NCBI RefSeq assembly: GCF_004135645.1
Contig: NZ_SDPW01000001.1
Coordinates: forward strand, 248,001 to 312,000
DNA: 64,000 nt
Origin: Senegalimassilia faecalis
Lineage (GTDB): Bacteria > Actinomycetota > Coriobacteriia > Coriobacteriales > Eggerthellaceae
Direction: 5' to 3'
A program made the position numbers and the translations under genes. The notes under the pieces are model-generated. The model saw only the letters and a list, made by a program, of their open reading frames with translations, had not been told where the DNA came from and searched no databases. Positions 45,655 to 53,626 of the stretch are shown here, in pieces. Position 1 is the first letter of the stretch; every line of letters begins with the position of its first letter.

Positions 45655-46998
45655 CTACAGAACCGCCAAGTAGCGGCTGCGTTCCCACTCCGACACGTTG
45701 GACTGGTACGCGTCCCATTCGGCGCGCTTGGCTTCCACCAGGTAGTTGCAGATGTGCTCGCCGAGCACGTCGTGCATCAGCTTCGACTCGGCGAACAGCT
45801 CAACGGCGTCTCCCAGGCTTTCCGGAAGCGTTTGGAAGCCCTGCTTGCGCAGCTCTTGGCGCGACTGCGTGAACAGGTCGCGGTCCTCCACCGGCGCGGG
45901 CGGCTCAAGGCCTTCCTCGATGCCCGCAAGGCCAGCGGCCAGCATGACGGAAAACGCCAGATAGGGGTTCGCGCTGGGGTCGGGGCTGCGCAGCTCCAAG
46001 CGGCAGGCCACCTCGCGGTTCGGGCGATATCCCGGCACGCGCACCAGCGTGGAGCGGTTCGCGCGCGCCCACGACAGGTAGATGGGCGCTTCCCCGCCGG
46101 CAAGCAGGCGCTTGTAGGAGTTCACGCACGGATTCGTGATGAGGGCGAACTCCGGCGCGTACTTCAAGATGCCGGCCAGGAACTGCTTGGCCGTGGTGGA
46201 CAGGTGGTAGCCCTGCATATCGGCTTCGTCGAAGAACACGTTGTTGCCGTCGAAGTCGAACAGGCTCATGTGCACGTGCATGCCGCTGCCCGGCTCGCCG
46301 GACATGGGCTTGGGCATGAACGACGCGTACACGCCGTGCTTCATGGCGATTTCCTTCACCACCAGCTTGTACGTCATGACGGCGTCGGCCATGGACAGCG
46401 CGTCGGTGAAGCGCAGGTCGATCTCGTGCTGGCTGGGCCCGTTCTCGTGGTGGCTGTATTCCACGGGGATGCCCATCTTCTCAAGCGTCAGCACGGTGTC
46501 GCGGCGCAGGTCGGAGGCGTAGTCAAGGCTGGTAAGGTCGAAGTAGCCGCCGCGGTCCAAAAGCTCGGTTCCGTTGGCGTCCTTAAAGTAGTAGTACTCC
46601 ACCTCGGGGCCGACGTTGAACACGTAGCCCATGTCCTGGGCACGCGCGACGGTGCGCGCCAGCACGTGGCGCGGGTCGCCCTCGAACGGCTTGCCGTCGG
46701 GCGTGCGGATGTTGCAGAACATGCGCGCCACGGCGTTGCTTTCCGGGCGCCACGGCAGCACCTGGAACGTGGAAGCATCGGGGAACGCCAGCATGTCGGA
46801 TTCCTCGGTGCGACAGAAGCCCTCGATGCAGCTGCCGTCGAAGCCCATGCCGTCGGCGAACGCATCTTCAAGCTCGCTGGGGATAACGGCGAACGACTTC
46901 ATGTGGCCGAGCACGTCGGTGAACCAGAAGCGCACGAAGTGCACGTCGCGGCTTTTGATGGTTTTCAGGACGAAATCCTGTTCCGGGTTGGAAGCCAT
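45655..46998 (-). CDS. glnA: Glutamine synthetase, type I
   Basis: Condenses ammonia and glutamate to glutamine. The 447 residues are the GSI-alpha length, without the adenylylation-type 470-residue form. Motifs include GFDGSCIEGFCRTEESD, GPEVEYYYF, SHHENGPSQHEIDLRF, MPKPMSGEPGSGMHVHMS and RSTLVRVPGYRPN. ATG 46998 has GGGGGA upstream. The ATP-site region lacks the adenylylated-Tyr loop context, so feedback and transcriptional control are expected instead. Confidence 0.96.
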   Translation of the reverse strand: MASNPEQDFVLKTIKSRDVHFVRFWFTDVLGHMKSFAVIPSELEDAFADGMGFDGSCIEGFCRTEESDMLAFPDASTFQVLPWRPESNAVARMFCNIRTPDGKPFEGDPRHVLARTVARAQDMGYVFNVGPEVEYYYFKDANGTELLDRGGYFDLTSLDYASDLRRDTVLTLEKMGIPVEYSHHENGPSQHEIDLRFTDALSMADAVMTYKLVVKEIAMKHGVYASFMPKPMSGEPGSGMHVHMSLFDFDGNNVFFDEADMQGYHLSTTAKQFLAGILKYAPEFALITNPCVNSYKRLLAGGEAPIYLSWARANRSTLVRVPGYRPNREVACRLELRSPDPSANPYLAFSVMLAAGLAGIEEGLEPPAPVEDRDLFTQSRQELRKQGFQTLPESLGDAVELFAESKLMHDVLGEHICNYLVEAKRAEWDAYQSNVSEWERSRYLAVL

Positions 46999-47062
46999 GG
47001 ATGATTCCCCCTTCTATCGCAGCGCCTTTGCACGGCGCAAAAGTTTCACGCAATACCTGAGA

Positions 47063-47093
47063 ATTATACCAAGCCGTGTTGCAGACAGGTTAC
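47063..47093 (-). promoter_or_regulatory. glnA promoter with GlnR-type operator
   Basis: Extended -10 TGGTATAAT with perfect TATAAT at 47063-47068. Upstream, GTAAC-CTGTCT-GCAAC (47079-47093, minus strand) fits the actinobacterial GlnR pattern gTnAC-n6-GaAAC with one mismatch and occupies the -35 region. Confidence 0.6.
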
Positions 47094-47156
47094 ACGTCAG
47101 AAAGCCCGCAGCACGAAAAAGGGGCCGCCATTTGCCAGGCTTTCGCGCACGCCACA

Positions 47157-47186
47157 AAAATAGCCGCCCCGTAAGGCGGCTATTTT
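47157..47186. terminator. Bidirectional terminator downstream of metNI
   Basis: AAAATAGCCGCC and GGCGGCTATTTT form a perfect 12-bp stem with a 6-base loop and T-runs on both strands. On the minus strand it ends the metN-metI transcript after repeat copy B. Confidence 0.9.
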
Positions 47187-47206
47187 AACCCGTCGCAGAT
47201 AGCGCT

Positions 47207-47357
47207 AAAGTCAGCGAGGGCCGCTGCGGTGCGTCGTATTCGCGGGTTCGCGAGGGCGCCGCGCACTTCGGCACGCAAGCTCTCGAGAGCGTGCGAAGAC
47301 GGCGTGCCACGGCGGCCCACAGCGTCGAGCAAATTCGTTTGCCGGCAGGCAAACGAA
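47207..47357. repeat. Structured foldback repeat, copy B (after metI)
   Basis: A 151-bp relative of the element at 17056-17208, beginning 2 bases after the metI stop. Its flanking hairpin TTCGTTTGCC/GGCAAACGAA is a perfect 10-bp stem where copy A has a different but still pairing sequence. The conserved core (CAGCGTCGAG, GGGCGCCGCG, ACGCAAGC, GTCAGCGAGGG) keeps the same order and spacing. Confidence 0.75.
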
Positions 47358-47359
47358 AC

Positions 47360-48037
47360 TTAGCGGATGCGCTTGTCGACTTTGCGCGCCACGAAGTCGC
47401 CGATGGACTGGAACACCTGCACCAGCACGACGCACAGCACGATGGACGCGATCATCACGTCGCCAAGGTAGCGCTGGTAGCCGTAGCGGATAGCGATGTC
47501 GCCGATGCCGCCCGCGCCCACGGCGCCGGCCATGGCCGTGTAGCCGAACAGCGTAATGACGGTGATGGATGCGCCGCGCACCAGCGACGGCAGGCTTTCG
47601 CGCAGCATGACCTTCACCACGATCTGCCACGTGTTCGCGCCGAAGCTTTGCGCCGCTTCCACCAGGCCACCGTCAACCTCGGCCAGGCTTTGCTCCACCA
47701 TGCGGCCAACAAACGGGATGGCCGCCACCGTCAGCGGCACGATGGCGCCGGGAACGCCCAGCGACGTGCCAACCACCAAGCGCGTGAACGGGATGATGGC
47801 CACCAGCAGGATGATGAACGGGATGGAGCGGCCGATGTTCACGATCCAGCCGAGCACCGTGTTCAGCGCGCGGTGCGGGCGCAGGCCGTCTTTGGCCGTG
47901 ACCACCAACAGTACGCCCAGCGGCACGCCGATGACGTATGCGAAGAACGTGGACACGATGGTCATGACAATCGTGTCCCACGTGCCCTGCGCGAACAGCG
48001 CGCCGTATTGGGCGATGAAGTTGCTGATGTAATCCAT
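47360..48037 (-). CDS. metI: MetI-type ABC transporter permease
   Basis: Permease of the methionine uptake family, 225 residues with about five or six membrane helices and the coupling loop EVDGGLVEAAQSFGANTWQI. GYTAMAGAVGAGGIGDIAIRYGY is highly typical of MetI. It directly follows metN with no gap. No metQ binding-protein gene is present in the window, so the ligand (methionine or another compound) is not proven. Confidence 0.9.
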   Translation of the reverse strand: MDYISNFIAQYGALFAQGTWDTIVMTIVSTFFAYVIGVPLGVLLVVTAKDGLRPHRALNTVLGWIVNIGRSIPFIILLVAIIPFTRLVVGTSLGVPGAIVPLTVAAIPFVGRMVEQSLAEVDGGLVEAAQSFGANTWQIVVKVMLRESLPSLVRGASITVITLFGYTAMAGAVGAGGIGDIAIRYGYQRYLGDVMIASIVLCVVLVQVFQSIGDFVARKVDKRIR

Positions 48038-48820
48038 TTACTTCGCCTCCCCCGCTTCGACGTTCTGCTCCGTTTCCACCAGCAAGCTGTCGTTGGAAAG
48101 CAGCTCGCGCGTGACGGGGCTTTGCGGATCGGAGAACACCTTCGCCGTGACGCCCTCTTCCACGATGCGGCCCTGGTCGATGACGGCCACGCGGTTGCAG
48201 ATCTTGCTGGCCACGGGCAGCGAGTGTGTGATGACCACGAGCGTGACGCCCAGGTTGCGGTTGATGTTCTGCAGAAGCTGCAGGATGGACGCCGTGGTGC
48301 GCGGGTCAAGGGCGCTGGTGGCCTCGTCGCACAGCATGACCTTCGGGTTGTTCGCCAGCGCGCGGGCGATGGCCACGCGCTGCTGCTGACCGCCGGAAAG
48401 CTGGCTGGGATAGCGCTGCGCCAGATCGGCCAGGCCCACCAGCTCAAGCAGCTCGTGGGCGCGCGCCTCGCGAGCTTCCTTCTTCTCGCCGCGCAGCTCA
48501 AGCGGGAACGTGACGTTGCGCAGCACCGTGCGCTGCTGGAACAGGCTGAAGTTCTGGAAGATCATGCCCACCTGCGCGCGCAGCTCAAGCAGCGCCTTGC
48601 CCGACAGGTTCGTGATGTCGCGGCCGTCGTAGATGATGGAGCCTTCCGTGGGACGCTCGAGCAGGTTGAGGCAGCGCACGAGCGTGGACTTGCCCGCGCC
48701 CGATGCGCCGATGATGCCGAACACGTCGCCATCGTTTATGGTGAGGTTCACGTTGCGCAGCGCATGGTGGGCGCGTTCGCCCTCGCCATACGTCTTGCAC
48801 ACGTGTTGCAGTTGAATCAT
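48038..48820 (-). CDS. metN: MetN-type ABC transporter ATP-binding protein, without NIL domain
   Basis: ATPase of the MetNI importer. GASGAGKSTLVRCLN (Walker A), QLSGGQQQRVAIARAL (signature), VMLCDEATSALDP (Walker B) and the switch His (ITHSLPVASK) are intact. The 260 residues stop soon after the ABC domain, while E. coli MetN has a C-terminal methionine-sensing NIL domain (about 343 residues in all), so substrate feedback of that kind is missing. ATG 48820 has CGGAAG; the frame to 49138 crosses the promoter. A 14-bp palindrome overlaps the ribosome site. Confidence 0.9.
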   Translation of the reverse strand: MIQLQHVCKTYGEGERAHHALRNVNLTINDGDVFGIIGASGAGKSTLVRCLNLLERPTEGSIIYDGRDITNLSGKALLELRAQVGMIFQNFSLFQQRTVLRNVTFPLELRGEKKEAREARAHELLELVGLADLAQRYPSQLSGGQQQRVAIARALANNPKVMLCDEATSALDPRTTASILQLLQNINRNLGVTLVVITHSLPVASKICNRVAVIDQGRIVEEGVTAKVFSDPQSPVTRELLSNDSLLVETEQNVEAGEAK

Positions 48821-48826
48821 GTCACT

Positions 48827-48840
48827 TCCGATCGATCGGA
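48827..48840. promoter_or_regulatory. Palindrome over the metN ribosome-binding site
   Basis: TCCGATCGATCGGA, a perfect 14-bp palindrome that includes the CGGA of the Shine-Dalgarno sequence. Upstream in the leader, GTGCGCGAT occurs twice as a direct repeat (48849-48857 and 48866-48874). Confidence 0.45.
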
Positions 48841-48888
48841 TGAATATCATCGCGCACCGGGCCAAATCGCGCACGGGCGCAACCTCGT

Positions 48889-48918
48889 ATGATACGGGGG
48901 AACAGGCCGAACCGTCAA
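48889..48918 (-). promoter_or_regulatory. Predicted metNI promoter
   Basis: -35 TTGACG (48913-48918) and -10 TATCAT (48889-48894) at 18-base spacing, about 70 bases before metN. Confidence 0.65.
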
Positions 48919-49004
48919 CCCAAAGCAACCGCGAACGGCCTTGCATTATTCCGACGACGCGGCAACGGTTTCGCCGATAACGCCCGGCGCGGCAGCACCG
49001 CCAT

Positions 49005-50132
49005 CTACCCGCGCGCAGCGCTTTCCACGCCGATGCCCTTCGCCTTTTCTCCCGCGAACTGCGCGGTGCGGCGCACCAGGTACGCAACGCCCATCGCGCG
49101 AAGCGCATGCACGGACTGGGCCGCCAGATGCTTTGCATACGGCAGCGGCGAAATGTTCGGCACGGGAAGGCCGCGCTGCTCGAAGTAGAAGCGCTTCTTC
49201 GCCGGAGATAGCTTGCCGCAATGAAGCACGTGCTGCTCGGGGATCATGTCGAACATGCGCTTCGTCATGCGGCGCACCACAGGGTTGTCCCAACCGTCGT
49301 CGATGATGGCGCCGTCAAGGTAGTTGAACGCGCGCACCGTATGCGCAAGCCAGATGCCCTCGTCGCGAACGCCCATGTCGTGCATCTCGCTTGTCATGTC
49401 CATCCAGCGCACGAACGGCAGCGCGATCTTCTCTTCCGTGGCGTGATGCAACGTAGAGCCGGGCAGGTCGGTGCGATAGCAGTAGAACATCTTGTCCAGA
49501 TACGCGATCTTGCGGGCACGGCAAAGCGTCTGCACCAAAAACGGGTTGTCCGCCCAGCCGGCGCCAGGATACGGATGGAACCGAATGCCCTGCTCATCCA
49601 AGAAAGCGCGGCGGTACAGCGCCGACCAGATGGAAGGATGCCCCTCAAGCAGAATGGGCGCGTCGGCAAGCACGAACGGCGCCTTCGATGTTGGCAGCGC
49701 GCGATACAACCCGCCGGGCTTCGTGTACAACGTGCTGGGGTTGTCCCATTCGTGCAGCTCAAGCCAAGGGGTTTTCACCACATCGATAGCGCCGCCAAGC
49801 GCATCGACAAGCGCAAGCATATCCTTGAACATGTCCAGCCGCAGATAGTCGTCGGGTTCCACGATGGCGATATATTCGCCGCACGCCATGTCCAGACCCC
49901 GATTGCACGTAGCCCCGTAGCCTTCGTTTTGCTTGTCGATGCACACGATGCGCTCATCGGCGTCGGCGTGACGGTGCATGATGGCGCTCGAGCCGTCCTT
50001 TGAGCCGTCGTTGAGGCAGATGATTTCGATATCGCGAAACGTTTGCCCCGAAACGCTGTCCAGGCACTCGTCAAGGAATTTCTCCACGTTACAGATAGGG
50101 ATGATTACCGAGATTCTTGGAGAACGCGTCAT
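49005..50132 (-). CDS. Glycosyltransferase family 2
   Basis: Cytosolic GT-A glycosyltransferase, 375 residues. ISVIIPICNVEKFLDECLDS, CLNDGSKDGSS and the metal-binding VEPDDYLRL show the family. The C-terminal part (about 210-375) is long, helical and without a membrane segment. ATG 50132 follows GGAAGG and lies 5 bases after the previous gene. Last of three family-2 enzymes in one operon, likely building a surface glycan; donor and acceptor are unknown. Confidence 0.9.
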   Translation of the reverse strand: MTRSPRISVIIPICNVEKFLDECLDSVSGQTFRDIEIICLNDGSKDGSSAIMHRHADADERIVCIDKQNEGYGATCNRGLDMACGEYIAIVEPDDYLRLDMFKDMLALVDALGGAIDVVKTPWLELHEWDNPSTLYTKPGGLYRALPTSKAPFVLADAPILLEGHPSIWSALYRRAFLDEQGIRFHPYPGAGWADNPFLVQTLCRARKIAYLDKMFYCYRTDLPGSTLHHATEEKIALPFVRWMDMTSEMHDMGVRDEGIWLAHTVRAFNYLDGAIIDDGWDNPVVRRMTKRMFDMIPEQHVLHCGKLSPAKKRFYFEQRGLPVPNISPLPYAKHLAAQSVHALRAMGVAYLVRRTAQFAGEKAKGIGVESAARG

Positions 50133-50137
50133 GTCGA

Positions 50138-51130
50138 TCACCTTCCCATCATCTTCGCCAAACGCGGGCCGTCGACGCCAAGGTAATGCAACGCAAGCGT
50201 CTTGCGATAGCGCGAGCGAACCATGCGCTCGAAGCGCGGGTGGCTGCTTGCAAGCCACGAGTAAAACGCCTTTGCGCGCCGCATGCCGCGCGCGCGATCT
50301 TCATCGTAGATAAGCGCGATGTTGAAGTGCGTGTGCAGCGCCAGCCGCACGCGATTGTCCAGGTACTGCGCAATGGGCCCCTGAAAACGACCTTGGTCGG
50401 CGAACGCAAGGATATCGCGCACCATAGCCGCGTGGTCCTCGTAGCGCTTGGCGTAGCTTGCGAAAGCCACGGACTGCTCCGCGTTGCCCAACAGGTACTG
50501 GTACACTTCCACCGGCGCGAACTGCACCGTAGCGGCATAACACGTTGCCATGACCACATACTGCAGGTCAACGTAGAAAATGCCTTCGTGCAGACGGATG
50601 TTGTTGAGCCGCAGAAGCTCGGTTTTCACGGAAAGCGTGTGGATGGTCAAAAACGCTTCGCACGCGCCGTCGCCGCATACGCTAAGGAAGTCGACGACGC
50701 CGGGCAGGCGAAAACCCGCCGGAAGATGGCAGTGCGTGCGCGCGTGGGTGGTCATGTCCACTTCGACCTTCTCGTCGACGAACAGGTCGGCGTCCGACGC
50801 TTTGAGCAGCTCCACAACACGTACCAAGCCATCGGTGTCAACCCAGTCGTCGCCGTCGACCACGCGAAAATACCGCCCCTGCGCATGGTCGATGCCCGCG
50901 TTCACGGCAGAACCGTGGCCGCCGTTTTCCTTCGAGACCAGGCGAAACAGCTGCGGCATGCGCTCGACGTAGCCCTGCGCGATGCGCGCCGTCTCGTCAG
51001 TGGACCCGTCATCGACCACGATGACCTCCACGTCGTCAGCCAAGCGCTCATCGGCAAGCGAATCGAGCCCGCGGCGCAGGTATCGCTCGACGTTATAGCA
51101 AGGCATGGCTATGGTGAGAACCTTTCCCAC
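50138..51130 (-). CDS. Glycosyltransferase family 2
   Basis: 330-residue GT-A enzyme with LTIAMPCYNVERYLRRGLDSL, VDDGSTDET, GHGSAVNAGIDHAQGRY and VVDGDDWVD. Start GTG 51130 is chosen from AAGGGG at 7 bases and the 2-base gap from the upstream gene; the frame open to 51295 lies inside that gene. Middle gene of the three-enzyme operon. Confidence 0.9.
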   Translation of the reverse strand: MGKVLTIAMPCYNVERYLRRGLDSLADERLADDVEVIVVDDGSTDETARIAQGYVERMPQLFRLVSKENGGHGSAVNAGIDHAQGRYFRVVDGDDWVDTDGLVRVVELLKASDADLFVDEKVEVDMTTHARTHCHLPAGFRLPGVVDFLSVCGDGACEAFLTIHTLSVKTELLRLNNIRLHEGIFYVDLQYVVMATCYAATVQFAPVEVYQYLLGNAEQSVAFASYAKRYEDHAAMVRDILAFADQGRFQGPIAQYLDNRVRLALHTHFNIALIYDEDRARGMRRAKAFYSWLASSHPRFERMVRSRYRKTLALHYLGVDGPRLAKMMGR

Positions 51131-51132
51131 AG

Positions 51133-52146
51133 CTAACCCCTTCCCTTTCCCGTAACCACGTTGTAAATCGCGAATTCCGCCCGCACAAGCGCAGGCACAT
51201 AGCGAAGCTGCCACGCGACAAGGCGCTTCGATGCCGGCAGGGGCGAAGCGGCAAGCCGCGGATAGTCGCTGACGAAGCGCTGGCGAAGCATGCACAGCGC
51301 ATCTTGGCCCGCTTGTCCGCTCAGCGCATCGTCGGTAATGCCGAAGCGCGCATATTTCACCAGCATGGAGAAAGCGCCCTTGGCCTGGCGATCGAGCGCA
51401 AGCTTTACCAAGCGCTCATCGCCGGCGGCGCGCGCGTAGCCGACCATCAGCTCGTCCGCCTCCAGGATTTGCATGGCGCGCTGCGACAAACCGCCCAAAG
51501 AGATGCTGCCCATATTCATAAAGTAATGGTATTCGACCCGGTTGGATTCGGCGGCGCGGCTTGCCAGGGGCAGCACGCGCATGTTGAACACGCGGTCCTC
51601 GCACGTCAGACCCACGGGAAACGGCTCGGGGCCAAGCGACTTGACCAGCCGGGCATCGTACAAGCGCGACCACACGGCGTATTCTTCCTGCTCAAGCATT
51701 TCGACCGCCGCGCCCACGCCGTCAAGCACGCGCACGACCTCTTCGCGCGGCTGGACAAAAGGCCCTTCGTTCGTGCATATTTCGCGCACGATATGCGCTA
51801 CCTGGCTTTGGGTGGAAAGCGCCGCTCGGTGCAGCGTTTCAAGCATTGTCGGCTCGAACCAGTCGTCGGCGTCCAAAAACGCCAAGAACCGCCCGCGCGC
51901 CAAGGCTATACCGTGATTGCGCGCCGCCGAAAGCCCCTGAGAACGTTCGTGGTGCACAACGCGATAGGCAGGTTTTTGCGCAAGGCGCTCGTCAAGCCAT
52001 GCGGCAGACCCGTCATCGGAGCCGTCGTTAACGACGATGACTTCAAACGAACGGAAGGTTTGCTGCTCGATGGAGCGCAAACAACGCTGCAAAAACGGCA
52101 GCGCGTTGCGCGTCGGCACAATGACGCTGATCTCAACCTCACCCAT
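51133..52146 (-). CDS. Glycosyltransferase family 2
   Basis: 337-residue GT-A enzyme: ISVIVPTRNALPFLQRCLRS, VNDGSDDGS, GLSAARNHGIALARGRF and FLDADDWFEP. The C-terminal half is helical and basic. First gene of the glycosyltransferase operon, divergent from the family-4 gene across a 93-base spacer. AAGGGG precedes the ATG. Confidence 0.92.
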   Translation of the reverse strand: MGEVEISVIVPTRNALPFLQRCLRSIEQQTFRSFEVIVVNDGSDDGSAAWLDERLAQKPAYRVVHHERSQGLSAARNHGIALARGRFLAFLDADDWFEPTMLETLHRAALSTQSQVAHIVREICTNEGPFVQPREEVVRVLDGVGAAVEMLEQEEYAVWSRLYDARLVKSLGPEPFPVGLTCEDRVFNMRVLPLASRAAESNRVEYHYFMNMGSISLGGLSQRAMQILEADELMVGYARAAGDERLVKLALDRQAKGAFSMLVKYARFGITDDALSGQAGQDALCMLRQRFVSDYPRLAASPLPASKRLVAWQLRYVPALVRAEFAIYNVVTGKGRG

Positions 52147-52222
52147 GCGGCCCCTTCCCGGCGGATTCTTTCTGCAAAACGGTTCGTATTGTACCCGATG
52201 GACCGTACAGCCCCACCAACCT

Positions 52223-52231
52223 TGCTATACT
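52223..52231 (+). promoter_or_regulatory. Extended -10 of a leaderless glycosyltransferase mRNA
   Basis: TGCTATACT ends 8 bases before the ATG at 52240, and there is no ribosome site between, so the mRNA should start at or within about two bases of the start codon. Confidence 0.55.
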
Positions 52232-52239
52232 TCCAAACC

Positions 52240-53535
52240 ATGGATACGAAACTCAAACAACACCGTCGCCGCATCGCCGTGGTCACCATGGGCGTGAAGC
52301 TTGGCGACGAGACGCGCGGCTACACGCGCTTTAGGTTCTTGTCGGAGCTGCTGGTTTCGCAGGGCTTCGACGTCGATCTGATCACCAGCTCGTTCCAGCA
52401 CTGGGAAAAGGCGCAGCGCGACACGACGAAGGCGTGCTACCAGGGCCTTCCCTACAACATCGTGTTCATCGACGAGCCGGGCTACACGCGCAACCTTGAC
52501 CTGCAGCGCATCCACAGCCACCACATCGCGTCGAAGAACATGCGCGAGCATTTCGAGCGCACGCGCGGGCGCTACAGCCTTATCTATGCGGAAATCCCGC
52601 CGAACGATGTGGCGCGCACGTGCGCGGAATGCGCCCATGAGCAGGGCATTCCGTTCGTGGCCGATATCAACGACCTGTGGCCGGAGGCCATGCGCATGGT
52701 GGTGGACGTGCCCGTGCTCAGCGACATCGCGTTCTACCCGTTCGCCCGCGACGCGCGCCGCGTCTACCAGCTGCTTTCCGGCGCCGTCGGCACGTCCGAC
52801 GAGTACGCCGCGCGCCCGGCGCGCGACCGCACGGCGCCCTACCCCAAGGTCACGGTATATGTGGGCAACAACCTTGAAGCCTTCGACGAAGGCGCGCGCG
52901 AGCACCTTGGCGACGTGGTGAAGCCCGAAGGCGAACTGTGGGCCATCTACGCGGGCACGCTTGGTGCCAGCTACGACGTGGCCACGCTCATCCGCGCGGC
53001 GGCCTTGCTTGAGAAGCGGCGCTGCACCCACGCGGCCGCCCGCGCCGCCGACGGGAACGCCAACAAGCATCGGCCGTTCCCGCCCGTGAAGGTGAAGATC
53101 TTGGGCGACGGGCCCGACCGCGAGAAGCTTGAAGCCTTAGCGCGCGAGGAAAACGCGCCCGTGGAGTTTTTGGGCTACCAGGACTACGCCAGCATGGCCG
53201 CGTGGCTGCGCGCAAGCGACATCACGGTGAACTCGCTGGTGAAAAGCGCGGCGCAAAGCATCGTCACGAAAATCGGCGACTACTTAGCCGCCGGCAAGCC
53301 CATGATCAACACCGGCTCGTCGCCGGAATTTCGCGCGAAGGTGACCGCCGACGGCTTCGGACTCAACGTCGAGGCCGAAAGCCCCGAGGCGCTGGCGAAC
53401 ACGCTTGAGGAGCTGGCGCGCAACGCATCGCTGCGCAAGATCATGGGAGCACGCGGACGCGCCGTGGCCGAGCGCGAGTTCGACCAGCGCACGTCGTACC
53501 TGGCTATCGTGAATTTGCTGCGCAATTTGCTATAA
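52240..53535 (+). CDS. Glycosyltransferase family 4 (GT-B)
   Basis: 431-residue GT-B enzyme. An N-terminal Rossmann half (RRIAVVTMGVKLGDETRGYTR) is followed by a C-terminal half with YAGTLGASYDVATLIRAA, KILGDGPDREKLEALA, VEFLGYQDYASMAAWL and KIGDYLAAGKPMINTGSSPE. This resembles WbuB-type amino-sugar transferases. It carries an Ala/Asp/Asn-rich insertion near residue 270 (HAAARAADGNANK). The long upstream frame from 51304 is antisense to the divergent gene and is not coding. Confidence 0.9.
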   Translation: MDTKLKQHRRRIAVVTMGVKLGDETRGYTRFRFLSELLVSQGFDVDLITSSFQHWEKAQRDTTKACYQGLPYNIVFIDEPGYTRNLDLQRIHSHHIASKNMREHFERTRGRYSLIYAEIPPNDVARTCAECAHEQGIPFVADINDLWPEAMRMVVDVPVLSDIAFYPFARDARRVYQLLSGAVGTSDEYAARPARDRTAPYPKVTVYVGNNLEAFDEGAREHLGDVVKPEGELWAIYAGTLGASYDVATLIRAAALLEKRRCTHAAARAADGNANKHRPFPPVKVKILGDGPDREKLEALAREENAPVEFLGYQDYASMAAWLRASDITVNSLVKSAAQSIVTKIGDYLAAGKPMINTGSSPEFRAKVTADGFGLNVEAESPEALANTLEELARNASLRKIMGARGRAVAEREFDQRTSYLAIVNLLRNLL

Positions 53536-53626
53536 ACGAAAGCGCTTGCGTCATCATCGTTGCAAGCATTTCCCCGCCCGGCCGCCACACGGCGGCTTGC
53601 GGCGTTTATATAGAAAAGGAGAAGGC

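Noticed and set aside
48821-48912. SAM riboswitch in the metN leader
   Set aside because: The leader is only about 60 bases and shows none of the conserved SAM riboswitch stems.
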